A stretch of DNA of 61,409 nucleotides from Affinirhizobium lemnae (lineage in GTDB: Bacteria; Pseudomonadota; Alphaproteobacteria; Rhizobiales; Rhizobiaceae), in contig NZ_JALJQZ010000024.1 in NCBI RefSeq assembly GCF_022968395.1, forward strand, positions 1 to 61,409, read 5' to 3'. A program made the position numbers and the translations under genes. The stretch's first letter is position 1, and every line of letters starts with the position of its first letter. This document shows, in pieces, positions 16,136-24,113 of the stretch. The notes beneath the pieces are model-generated. The model was not told the DNA's origin. It worked only from the letters and a program-made list of their open reading frames with translations, and did no database searches.

Positions 16136-17725
16136 TCAGCACCTCTGGAATTCAGGGGAAAGGAAGGCGATGGAAAGGCCCTGTGGCCGCGTTTCGGCAC
16201 GAGATACGGCCTGCAGCGTCTCTGCCGTCAGCAGCGGACCGAACCGATCACCGGCAAAGGAGCGCGGATCGACGGAACCGGGAGCCTGATGGGCAAACAG
16301 GTTGGCTGCGTCGATCCGCGTGGCAAGCCCTTCCGAAGAAGCCCAGCCATCGGTGACGTCCGAAAATCCATTCGGTCCGGACGGATCCCAGAGCGGTTGT
16401 CCCAGTGCTTTCAGGGTGGAGAGGATCTGCTGTGGCTTGGGCTTGATGCCCGTGCTGCGCAGAAGCGCCGTGACATATTGCAGCGGCGGGCGCAGCTTTT
16501 TCAGTTGCGGATCCCATGCCTCATCTGCGTTCAGCATCGCCTTGTAGACGGCAGATAGGTTGCCTTGCGATTTGGTATAGGCCGCAGTCATCTTGTTCAC
16601 GAGAGAGGGTGGCGGGTCATCCGCCACGAAGTGACGGGCGAGCTTGAACGCCAGATGCCGCGCGGTTGCCGGATGGCGCGAAAGATCGCGCAGCACGGCT
16701 CGACCCTGCTCAATGCCACCTTCCGGATAGGTGATGCCCATCACCGTATGATCGCCCGGTTCATGGGCATTGGCGTTGAAGGTAAATGCGCCCTGCGGTC
16801 CCGGCCGCTTTTCATCGCGATAGACGGCCCAGCCGGTGATGATCTTCGCGAAGGAGGTGACATCCGTCTGGCTATAGCCGGTGCCGACGCCCAGCGTATG
16901 CAGTTCCATGATCTCGCGGGCAAGGTTCTCGTTCAGGCCGCGCTTGCCGTTCTTGTTGGCGGGAGAATTCGGTCCGATCGACTGCCGGTTATCGAGAAAG
17001 ACCAGCATTGCGGGATGCGTTTCGACAGCGGTCAACAGGTCTTCGAAACGCCCGAATATATGCGGGCGAATTGCCTCCCGCTCGAAGGCGCCAGCGGCAA
17101 TATGAACCTCGCCGCCCTTGCCGGTCGCAATGGCAAAGTGGTTGGCCCAGAACATGGCCAGCCTTTCGCCAAACCCGATCAGGGGCTGATGGATGGTGCC
17201 GTTGAAGCGGGCATCCGCTTCCGCCAGAAGGATCTGCTGTGGCAGATAGGGACGCTTGGACGGCTGTACGTCGGCCTTGTTTGCCTTGCCGTTTCCGGGG
17301 GCGCCATTTCCAGTCGCGCCAGTTCCCGGGGCAGGGCCAGCCATTGATCCGCCCATTCCGCCGCCACCCATTCCGCCGCCACCCATACCGCCTGCATCCA
17401 TGGTGCCGCCCGCCATTTCGGCAGGCTTGGCGCCATTGGCAGCCATCGCCGTCGCGGCTGCATTGGCGGCAACAGCCGGAAGAGGGCGCTCGCGCTCCGC
17501 CTTCACTTCGGCTTGAAAGTCGTAGAGGGAAACCAGCAGATCCTGCGTCGAGCGAAGGCTGCCGCCCACTGGGTGCGGCACGGCCTGCTCCGTCACCTCC
17601 TGCAAAAGCAGGTCACGCGGATCGCCCTTGATCGCCGAAATGCTGCCTTCCTGTGCGCCGAGGCCAAAACGCCAGAGCGTCAGTGCCGCTTCGAGATCCT
17701 TTGAAAGGCCGGGATTATTTGCCAT
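16136..17725 (-). CDS. DUF1800 family protein
   Basis: The 529-residue protein carries DUF1800 signatures: LTLWRFGLGA at the start, MFWANHFAIATGKG, NENLAREIMELHTLGV, and DVTSFAKIITGWAVY. A low-complexity insert of about 50 residues near residues 90-150 contains repeats of GGMGG and a proline/glycine tail, probably a flexible linker. No signal peptide is seen, so export may depend on the partner. It is translationally linked to DUF1501 downstream and follows the sigma/anti-sigma genes. Biochemical role unknown. Confidence 0.9.
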   Translation of the reverse strand: MANNPGLSKDLEAALTLWRFGLGAQEGSISAIKGDPRDLLLQEVTEQAVPHPVGGSLRSTQDLLVSLYDFQAEVKAERERPLPAVAANAAATAMAANGAKPAEMAGGTMDAGGMGGGGMGGGGMGGSMAGPAPGTGATGNGAPGNGKANKADVQPSKRPYLPQQILLAEADARFNGTIHQPLIGFGERLAMFWANHFAIATGKGGEVHIAAGAFEREAIRPHIFGRFEDLLTAVETHPAMLVFLDNRQSIGPNSPANKNGKRGLNENLAREIMELHTLGVGTGYSQTDVTSFAKIITGWAVYRDEKRPGPQGAFTFNANAHEPGDHTVMGITYPEGGIEQGRAVLRDLSRHPATARHLAFKLARHFVADDPPPSLVNKMTAAYTKSQGNLSAVYKAMLNADEAWDPQLKKLRPPLQYVTALLRSTGIKPKPQQILSTLKALGQPLWDPSGPNGFSDVTDGWASSEGLATRIDAANLFAHQAPGSVDPRSFAGDRFGPLLTAETLQAVSRAETRPQGLSIAFLSPEFQRC

Positions 17726-17801
17726 GGCCGATACGAACTCCGTTTCGTTATCGGCTCTTCAACGCACGGACTTTAGAAAATCCGTCGGTTCGAAATTGTG
17801 A

Positions 17802-18254
17802 TTATTTCGCGGCAGGCGGTCGAGGTGCTTCACGCTGCACCAGACCATCCGCCAGACGGCGGCGTTCATCCAGCGAAAGACCCGTCGCGAACGAGATTGC
17901 ACGCTCCTCCGTCGCGGCCCTGACCGCGTATTCCGCATCGCGCGCCCGTTTCAGCGCATCGCGCAAGGCATCGGCATCGAGGTCCGGCTTGCCCATCAGG
18001 GCCGCAGCCTCCACGCGCGCCTGCCTTGCCTCCAGCGAAACGGAACGCACATCCCGGCGTGCTTCGGCCAGTGCCTTCTGCAATTCACCCCGCTGCTTCC
18101 CCGGCAGTTGCTCGCCAGCCAGCGGCAGGCGGGACGGCGGCTGACGTGTGTCGCCATAGAGATAGTACAGCCCGCCGCCGAAGATTGCGGCAATCAGGAA
18201 TGTGTTGAACGCCAGCAGGCCGATGACGAGCCTGCGGTAACCTTGCTCGGTCAT
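17802..18254 (-). CDS. Membrane-anchored Spy/CpxP-like periplasmic protein
   Basis: The 150-residue protein begins with a short cytoplasmic stretch and one membrane helix (VIGLLAFNTFLIAAIFGGG). A charged, almost all-helical periplasmic domain follows (LQKALAEARRDVRS..., ADALRDALKRARDAEYAVR..., LSLDERRRLADGL). This matches the 'periplasmic heavy-metal sensor' group related to CpxP/Spy/CnrX, which senses envelope or metal stress. Its ATG overlaps the anti-sigma stop (ATGA). The position suggests it detects the signal that releases the sigma factor; that link is inferred. Confidence 0.75.
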   Translation of the reverse strand: MTEQGYRRLVIGLLAFNTFLIAAIFGGGLYYLYGDTRQPPSRLPLAGEQLPGKQRGELQKALAEARRDVRSVSLEARQARVEAAALMGKPDLDADALRDALKRARDAEYAVRAATEERAISFATGLSLDERRRLADGLVQREAPRPPAAK

Positions 18255-18562
18255 TGAACCTCCTGCATGTGGCTGGTGTCTCCATCCGGCTGGATGCTGC
18301 CGAATGCGGTGTCATAATCGGTCCTGATGATGGATTGGCTGGGCAGCATGAAAGCCACGGCTGTTGCACCCGTCAGTCCGCCTGCCAGCCCGAGGCCCAC
18401 CAGACCCGCACCGACAAGCCAGCGGATCATCCGGTTTCTCATGGTCAGTCGGCGCTGACCGCTCTCCAGAATTCGGCCGACAAGCGCTGCATCCGGCGGC
18501 GCCACGCGGTAGGTTGAAAGCAGGGCTTCCAGTTGCTTGTCGCGATCTTTGCTCTCAGGCAT
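18251..18562 (-). CDS. Probable membrane anti-sigma factor
   Basis: The 103-residue product has a short cytoplasmic N-terminus (MPESKDRDKQLEALLSTYRV), one strong glycine-rich membrane helix (WLVGAGLVGLGLAGGLTGAT) and a short periplasmic tail. Its start overlaps the end of the sigma gene by 8 bases and its stop overlaps the next start. That arrangement and single-span topology are typical for ECF anti-sigma factors, although no ZAS zinc motif is visible. An ATG at 18571 is an alternative start three codons earlier. Confidence 0.7.
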   Translation of the reverse strand: MPESKDRDKQLEALLSTYRVAPPDAALVGRILESGQRRLTMRNRMIRWLVGAGLVGLGLAGGLTGATAVAFMLPSQSIIRTDYDTAFGSIQPDGDTSHMQEVQ

Positions 18563-19106
18563 GGTCGTCATCTCCCAGCAGGATGGTTTGCAATGCCCGC
18601 TTGCCGCGCGCAAGCAGGCTTTCCAGCGCATCGACGCTGATATCGAGAACCTGGGCCGCCTCGCGGTTTGACATCTCCTGATAGTAGACCAGAATGATGG
18701 CTTCCCGCTGGCGCGGAGCAAGGTTTTGCAGTGCGCGTTCGACTCGGGCGGCATCGCCTTCCGCCGCCATGAGACCCGCATCTGGCAGAGCGCCGGGGTC
18801 GATCTGTTCCGGCAGGACATCCGTCAGCACGTCACGCTTCTTTCGCAGCCGGTCGTAGCACAGGTTCAGCGATATGCGGTGCGCCCAGGTATCGAATTTC
18901 GCCGTGCCTTGCCGCCAGTTCCCGGCATGCTTCCAGATGCGCAGGAAGGTCTCTTGCGCCACGTCTTCCGCCTCGCTGCGGTCACCCAGCATTCGCTGCG
19001 CCAGCGCCAGCAACCGCGGCAGCTTGGCAGACACCAGTTCGCGCATGGCGGACGGATCTCCCGCTGCCACACGCCGCACCAGTTCTGCATCGGGATCAAG
19101 GCTCAT
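18555..19106 (-). CDS. ECF-type RNA polymerase sigma factor
   Basis: The 183-residue protein has sigma-70 region 2 (LALAQRMLGDRSEAEDVAQE, TFLRIWK, about residues 33-60) and region 4 (LAPRQREAIILVYYQEMSNR, EAAQVL). It lacks regions 1 and 3, as in ECF sigma factors. It should direct transcription of envelope-stress genes, including its own operon: sigma, anti-sigma, Spy-like sensor, DUF1800, DUF1501. A sequence TGAACCTTTT lies about 60-70 bases upstream of the start and may be its own -35 element. The exact ECF subgroup was not determined. Confidence 0.9.
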   Translation of the reverse strand: MSLDPDAELVRRVAAGDPSAMRELVSAKLPRLLALAQRMLGDRSEAEDVAQETFLRIWKHAGNWRQGTAKFDTWAHRISLNLCYDRLRKKRDVLTDVLPEQIDPGALPDAGLMAAEGDAARVERALQNLAPRQREAIILVYYQEMSNREAAQVLDISVDALESLLARGKRALQTILLGDDDHA

Positions 19107-19167
19107 CGTTTGCTGCTACTGCACACGGGCCTCGCGCCACGCGGAGCCCATGATGCTGGCAAATCGC

Positions 19168-19177
19168 AAAAGGTTCA
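19168..19177 (-). promoter_or_regulatory. Tentative ECF-type -35 element
   Basis: On the minus strand TGAACCTTTT lies 61 bases upstream of the sigma factor start. The GAAC core is the usual -35 of ECF promoters. A matching -10 (for example around GCATCATG) is unclear. Confidence 0.3.
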
Positions 19178-19329
19178 ACAGGATGCGGATCTTTGTTCTC
19201 CCGACGCAGAATTTGGTTCAGGTTCGTGTTGAGCCTTGAACGGGCGAGAAAGCCAGATCCGTCGGTCGGGATTGAAACAAAATCGTAGGCAGGATATATA
19301 TGATATCGTCAATTGATATAAGAGGAACC

Positions 19330-19551
19330 ATGCGCACGCTTGTCGACATTGAAGAAAGCGCTGTCTCCGCTCTGGACCGTATTGCGCGGGAAGAGAAGGT
19401 CTCCCGAAGCGCTCTCATCCGGGAGGCGGTGGCAGAGCTTCTGGAAAAGCGGACCCGCTCCGATATGCAGGATGCCTTTGGCCTGTGGTCCAAAACGGCG
19501 GACATTCAGGATGGCGTGGAATATCAGCGATCCCTGCGGGAGGAGTGGTGA
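19330..19551 (+). CDS. Ribbon-helix-helix antitoxin
   Basis: The 73-residue protein begins MRTLVDIEESAVSALDRIAR with the pattern of a CopG/RHH DNA-binding domain, followed by SRSALIREAVAELLEKR. The C-terminal tail (GLWSKTADIQDGVEY...) would wrap the toxin. Its stop overlaps the start of a PIN-domain toxin. The pair should be autoregulated through repeats such as TGATATC and TTGATATA at 19300-19320, just upstream. The start was set at the ATG at 19330, where the RHH strand begins. Confidence 0.85.
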   Translation: MRTLVDIEESAVSALDRIAREEKVSRSALIREAVAELLEKRTRSDMQDAFGLWSKTADIQDGVEYQRSLREEW

Positions 19552-19910
19552 AAGCGCTCTTCGACACCAACATTCTCATCGATTATCTGAACGGTATCGA
19601 TGCTGCCCGAAACGAGATCGAGCGCTATCGGCAGCGCGCCATCAGCATGGTTTCATGGATGGAGGTCATGGTCGGCACCGCCGACGACTATCGCCAGGCA
19701 ACAGAAGCGTTTCTCTCAAACTTCCAACTGGTCGAGATCGATAAGTCTGTGGCCGAGGAAGCAGTGCGTCTACGCCGTCAGTATCGATTGAAGCTGCCGG
19801 ACGCCATTGTCTGGGCAAGTGCTCGTGTGGGGGATTGCCTGCTGGTGACGCGGGATGCGAAGGATCTGCCGGTCGACGATCCCGGCGTGCGCATCCCTTA
19901 TCGCGTCTGA
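19548..19910 (+). CDS. vapC: PIN-domain ribonuclease toxin (VapC type)
   Basis: The 120-residue protein has the PIN catalytic residues: Asp6 in LFDTNILIDYL, Glu39 in SWMEVMVG, Asp85 in KLPDAIVWA and Asp103 in VTRDAKD. They bind Mg2+/Mn2+ for RNA cleavage. It starts with GTG at 19548, inside the antitoxin stop (GTGA overlap), a classic coupled toxin-antitoxin layout. It ends 6 bases from the converging betA stop. VapC toxins usually cut tRNA or rRNA; the target here is unknown. Confidence 0.88.
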   Translation: MKALFDTNILIDYLNGIDAARNEIERYRQRAISMVSWMEVMVGTADDYRQATEAFLSNFQLVEIDKSVAEEAVRLRRQYRLKLPDAIVWASARVGDCLLVTRDAKDLPVDDPGVRIPYRV

Positions 19911-19916
19911 TCGCAT

Positions 19917-21569
19917 CTACCTATCACTCACCTGCCAATTCGGGTTCGTCCAAGCTTCCTGGTTGCTGCGGGGCAGGGGGTCACGGCCCAGAATATGATC
20001 GGCGGCCTTTTCGCCGGTCATGATCGAAGGGCCGTTCAGATTGCCATAGGTCACATGCGGGAAGATCGATGAATCCGCCACGCGCAGACCCTCGACGCCA
20101 ATCACCTTCGTTGTCGGGTCCACCACGGCCATCGGGTCGCTCGTCCTTCCCATCTTGCACGTGCCGCATGGGTGATAGGCGCCCTCCAGATGTTCGCGCA
20201 GGAAGGCATCGATCTCGTCATCGCTCTGGACTTTCGCGCCCGGCTGGATCTCGCTGTCCACATAGGGCGCGAAGGCCGGTTGCGAAAAGATTTCCCGCGT
20301 CACCCGCACGGCATGGCGGAACTTCACCCAGTCCTCCGGGTCGCTCATATAGTTGAAGCGCAGCACCGGTGCGTCCTTCATGTCGGGCGAGCGCAGCGTC
20401 ACCGAGCCGCGTGACTTCGACATGTTGTAGCCCACATGCGCCTGGAAACCGTGGCCCTCAGCCGCCGATTTCCCGTCATAGGAGACCGCGATCGGCAGGA
20501 AGTGATATTGAATATCCGGCCATTTCACACCCGCTGCGGAACGTATGAAGGCAGCTGCCTCGAACTGGTTTGAGGTGCCGAGCCCTGTCTTGAAGAACAG
20601 CCATTGCGCGCCGACAACGCCCTTCCAGAACCAGTTGTTCTTTGAATGCAGCGTGATCGGCAGCTTCGATTTGAACTGGTGATAATATTCCAGATGATCC
20701 TGCAAATTCTGGCCAACGCCCGGACGATCCGCCACAACCTCGATGCCCATTTCCTTCAGATGCGCGGCCGGACCGACACCCGATAGCATCAGGATCTTTG
20801 GCGAGTTGAAGGCAGATGCCGCAACGATCACCTCCCGGTTTGCGCGCACCACCTCGATGCGGCCATCGATTTCCACTTCGACGCCGACCGCCTTCAGGCC
20901 CTCGAAAACCACGCGCCGCGCATAGCAGCGAATGAGCCGGCAGTTGGGGCGCTTCAGCGCAGGCTTCAGATAGGCATTGGCGGCGGACCAGCGGCGACCG
21001 GCCCAGCTCGTCTGCTCCATCAGGCCAAAGCCTTCCTGTTGGCGGCCGTTATAATCGTCCGTCACCGGGAAACCGGCCTGTCGCCCTGCCTCGATGAAAG
21101 CGCGGTAGAGCGGGTTCTTCACCTCGCCACGGCGCACATGCAAGGGGCCGTCCGTGCCGCGCCAACCGTCTTCACCACCGTGTGAATTCTCCATGCGCTT
21201 GAAGTAGGGTAGCACATCGGCATAGGCCCAGCCTGTCGCGCCCATCTCGTCCCAACGGTTGAAGTCTTCCGCATGGCCGCGCACATAGACCATGCCGTTG
21301 ATGGAGGAGGAGCCGCCCACCACCTTGCCGCGCGGCGCAATCATGCGGCGGTTATTGAGATGTGGCTCGGGTTCGGAGAGATAGCCCCAGTTGTAGCGGT
21401 CCATGTTCATGGGAAAGGCAAGCGCCGCCGGCATCTGCACGAAAGGCCCGATGTCGGAACCGCCGAATTCCAGCACGATCACCGTATGCCTGCCATCCTC
21501 GGAAAGACGGTAAGCCATGGCAGAGCCCGCCGAGCCGGAACCGATAATGACGAAATCTGCGTAGCTCAT
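19917..21569 (-). CDS. betA: Choline dehydrogenase
   Basis: The 550-residue GMC-family FAD enzyme oxidises choline to betaine aldehyde at the membrane. It shows the FAD-binding [20 protein letters not shown] at the N-terminus, the GMC signatures [20 protein letters not shown] and [16 protein letters not shown], and C-terminal active-site histidine region HPCGTCKMG with [13 protein letters not shown]. It is the last gene of betIBA and is separated from betB by an intergenic repeat element. The product, glycine betaine, is an osmoprotectant and carbon/nitrogen source. Confidence 0.95.
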   Translation of the reverse strand: MSYADFVIIGSGSAGSAMAYRLSEDGRHTVIVLEFGGSDIGPFVQMPAALAFPMNMDRYNWGYLSEPEPHLNNRRMIAPRGKVVGGSSSINGMVYVRGHAEDFNRWDEMGATGWAYADVLPYFKRMENSHGGEDGWRGTDGPLHVRRGEVKNPLYRAFIEAGRQAGFPVTDDYNGRQQEGFGLMEQTSWAGRRWSAANAYLKPALKRPNCRLIRCYARRVVFEGLKAVGVEVEIDGRIEVVRANREVIVAASAFNSPKILMLSGVGPAAHLKEMGIEVVADRPGVGQNLQDHLEYYHQFKSKLPITLHSKNNWFWKGVVGAQWLFFKTGLGTSNQFEAAAFIRSAAGVKWPDIQYHFLPIAVSYDGKSAAEGHGFQAHVGYNMSKSRGSVTLRSPDMKDAPVLRFNYMSDPEDWVKFRHAVRVTREIFSQPAFAPYVDSEIQPGAKVQSDDEIDAFLREHLEGAYHPCGTCKMGRTSDPMAVVDPTTKVIGVEGLRVADSSIFPHVTYGNLNGPSIMTGEKAADHILGRDPLPRSNQEAWTNPNWQVSDR

Positions 21570-21603
21570 GATAGTCGTTCCGTTAGGTCTTCTGCTTGGG
21601 GCT

Positions 21604-21790
21604 CACCCCCCTCTGGCTTGCCAGCCATCTCCCCCTCAAGGGGGGAGATCGATTTGCGGCACCGCCTCGGTTCTCTTCGGCCATAGGTGGCCTTGTCTTC
21701 ATTCCGCACCGCCAACAAGTGGGCGATCGGGTACCGTTCTGCCGATCTCCCCCCTTGAGGGGGAGGTGCCCGGCAGGGCAGAGGGGGGTG
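21604..21790. repeat. Dispersed palindromic intergenic repeat, copy 1
   Basis: Two 48-bp arms (21604-21651 and 21743-21790) are inverted copies with about seven mismatches. They carry internal hairpins of the form CTCCCCCCTTGAGGGGGAG. The element fills the betB-betA gap. Its GCCCGGCAGGGCAGAGGGGG end also appears at 41.7 kb. Related elements lie at 29.1 and 61.3 kb. This is the kind of intergenic mosaic repeat abundant in Rhizobiaceae. Confidence 0.75.
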
Positions 21791-21813
21791 TTTCCACCCT
21801 CCGGCAGTGCTTC

Positions 21814-23277
21814 TCAATACGGCGCTTCGCACTTACCCATGCCGACGTAGACGGTCTTGAGTTCGCTATAGTGTTCCAGCGCGGCTGCGGAATTTTCACG
21901 CCCAAAGCCGGATTGCTTGGAGCCGCCGAAGGGAATTTCCACCGGGCAGAGATTGTAGGTGTTGATCCACAGCGTGCCTGCTTCGAGCTGATCCACAACG
22001 CGGTGCGCGCGGCTGATATCGGCGGTGAACACGCCGGCGGCCAGACCGAATTCGGTGGCATTGGCGCGGGCCACCACATCGGCCTCATCCTCGAAATCCA
22101 GCACGCACATCACCGGGCCGAAAATCTCTTCGCGCGCAATCACCATGTCGTCGCGCACATCGGCAAACACCGTTGGCTGCACATAGAAGCCTTCGCCCGA
22201 CACTGCATTGGGAATGCCGCCCCCGGTCACGAGCCTCGCTCCTTCCGCCTTGCCCTTTTCGATGTATGAGAGAACCTTTTCCCGCTGGGCACGCGATACC
22301 ATCGGCCCCATCTGGGTTGCCTCATCGCGCGGATCGCCCAGCATGATCGCTTCCGTGCGCTCCTTCAGCCGCGCCAGAAAACGCTCCTTCAGCGCCGTGT
22401 GAACGAAGACGCGCGTGCCGTTCGAGCACACCTGGCCGGTCGAATAGAAATTGCCGAGCATGGCGCCGGAAATCGCGCTTTCCAGATCCGCATCTTCAAA
22501 CACGATGAGCGGCGATTTTCCGCCAAGCTCCATGGTCACATGCTTCAACTGGCTGGCTGCGGCACCCGCCACCTTGCGGCCTGTTGGCACCGAGCCGGTC
22601 AGCGAAACCTTGGCGACATCCGGGTGCGAGACGAGAAGCGGTCCCGTATCGCGGTCCCCCTGGATCACGTTGAACACACCCTTCGGCAGGCCCGCCTCAA
22701 TGAGGATTTCAGCGATCTTCAGCGCGCCGAGCGGAGTGACTTCCGAAGGCTTGAACACCATGGCATTGCCCGCGGCCAGCGCCGGTGCCGCCTTCCAGCA
22801 GGCGATTTGCTGCGGATAGTTCCAGGCCCCGATGCCGACGACGACGCCGAGCGGCACGCGCTTGGTATAGGCGAAGTCTGACCCCAGCGGGATCTGCGAT
22901 CCGTTGAGCGCGGTGGCGATGATGCCGCCGAAGAATTCAAGGCTGTCTGCGCCAGACGTCGGGTCGGCCACGATGGTTTCCTGAATGGGCTTGCCGGTAT
23001 CCAGCGTTTCCAGTTCAGAAAGCTCGCGGTTGCGCTCGCGCATGATGTCGGCAGCACGGCGAAGGATCCGGCCACGCGCTGTCGGGCTCATGGCCGCCCA
23101 TTCCTTTTGTGCCCGCTTGGCTGCCTGAACCGCCTTTTCGACGATGGCAGGCGTTGCGGCGTGGAGACGCGCAATTACCTCGCCGGTGGCCGGGAAAATG
23201 CTTTCGATGACCGTGCCTGCGCTGTCCTCGACATAGGCACCATCAATGAAGTGAGAGGCTTGCGGCTGGGCTTTCAT
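21814..23277 (-). CDS. betB: Betaine aldehyde dehydrogenase
   Basis: The 487-residue NAD(P)-dependent aldehyde dehydrogenase converts betaine aldehyde to glycine betaine. The catalytic glutamate is in [18 protein letters not shown] and the catalytic cysteine in [12 protein letters not shown]. The substrate-family motif [20 protein letters not shown] is present. The N-terminus ([16 protein letters not shown]) is typical of BetB. It overlaps the betI stop by 4 bases, so the two are translationally coupled. Confidence 0.95.
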   Translation of the reverse strand: MKAQPQASHFIDGAYVEDSAGTVIESIFPATGEVIARLHAATPAIVEKAVQAAKRAQKEWAAMSPTARGRILRRAADIMRERNRELSELETLDTGKPIQETIVADPTSGADSLEFFGGIIATALNGSQIPLGSDFAYTKRVPLGVVVGIGAWNYPQQIACWKAAPALAAGNAMVFKPSEVTPLGALKIAEILIEAGLPKGVFNVIQGDRDTGPLLVSHPDVAKVSLTGSVPTGRKVAGAAASQLKHVTMELGGKSPLIVFEDADLESAISGAMLGNFYSTGQVCSNGTRVFVHTALKERFLARLKERTEAIMLGDPRDEATQMGPMVSRAQREKVLSYIEKGKAEGARLVTGGGIPNAVSGEGFYVQPTVFADVRDDMVIAREEIFGPVMCVLDFEDEADVVARANATEFGLAAGVFTADISRAHRVVDQLEAGTLWINTYNLCPVEIPFGGSKQSGFGRENSAAALEHYSELKTVYVGMGKCEAPY

Positions 23278-23885
23278 GCTTGTTCTCCGGGGGCGGATGT
23301 CTGAGGAAACTGAGTAAGTTGCGCCGTCACATACTCTTCCACCAGCGCAATCGACGCATCGATGGAAAGGGGTGCTGCCCGCAAGGACTGGCGGATATAG
23401 AGGCCGTCGATCAGGGCCGCCGCACCTTCGGCAATGCGTGCGGCCTGCGGGGCAGGGGCAAGCTGCTTCAGCGCATGCATCAGGTTGGAATGCAGGCGCC
23501 GCGCATAGAGCACCAGCAGGCGCCTCGTTTCCTCTGAACGCTGCGCTTCCACATAGAAGGCAAGCCAGGCCGCCACCGTTTCCGGCGTGAACTGGTTGGC
23601 CTGGAACGAGATGCGAATGACGGCGGAAAGCCGTTCACGTGGTGTGTGAGCCTGCTGAATCGCTGTCACAGCATCACGGCGCAACTCCCTCAAAAGACTC
23701 CGGATTGTGGCGATCAGCAATTGCTGCTTGCTACCGAAATAATGGTGCGCCAGCGCCGGAGAAACGCCTGCCTCGCGCGCGATGTCGGACATGGTGACAT
23801 CCAGCGAGCCATGGCTGCCAATCGTCTTCAAGGCTGCGTCCACCAACGCCTTGCGGCGAACCGGCTCCATTCCAAGCTTAGGCAT
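23274..23885 (-). CDS. betI: TetR-family repressor of choline catabolism
   Basis: The 203-residue protein starts [18 protein letters not shown] and has a TetR helix-turn-helix ([20 protein letters not shown]) followed by a ligand-binding helical domain. It is the first gene of betIBA and matches BetI, a choline-responsive repressor. A perfect palindrome lies about 30 bases upstream and is its likely operator. Unlike the S. meliloti betICBA order, no choline sulfatase gene (betC) is present between betI and betB. Confidence 0.95.
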   Translation of the reverse strand: MPKLGMEPVRRKALVDAALKTIGSHGSLDVTMSDIAREAGVSPALAHHYFGSKQQLLIATIRSLLRELRRDAVTAIQQAHTPRERLSAVIRISFQANQFTPETVAAWLAFYVEAQRSEETRRLLVLYARRLHSNLMHALKQLAPAPQAARIAEGAAALIDGLYIRQSLRAAPLSIDASIALVEEYVTAQLTQFPQTSAPGEQA

Positions 23886-23915
23886 TTCAATCTCCTGTTA
23901 AAGCGGATTATATTT

Positions 23916-23935
23916 TTGATTGACTGATCAATCAA
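23916..23935. promoter_or_regulatory. BetI operator
   Basis: A perfect inverted repeat TTGATTGA-CTGA-TCAATCAA lies 30 bases upstream of betI. It is AT-rich and resembles known BetI boxes, so it should repress betIBA in the absence of choline. Confidence 0.75.
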
Positions 23936-24113
23936 TAAAAATCGAAACCACAATTGGTGAGGTCGATGTAGTCGAGTCGATAGTCAAAAGGCCCAATATT
24001 CCGGTGATTTAGAGGTTGCTTCTTCACAAAACTATCATACTACATCAACCATCTGTTGATGACTCGGATGTGATGATCTCTCGCAATAGAAAATGCGTCA
24101 GGGAGACGTCGTG

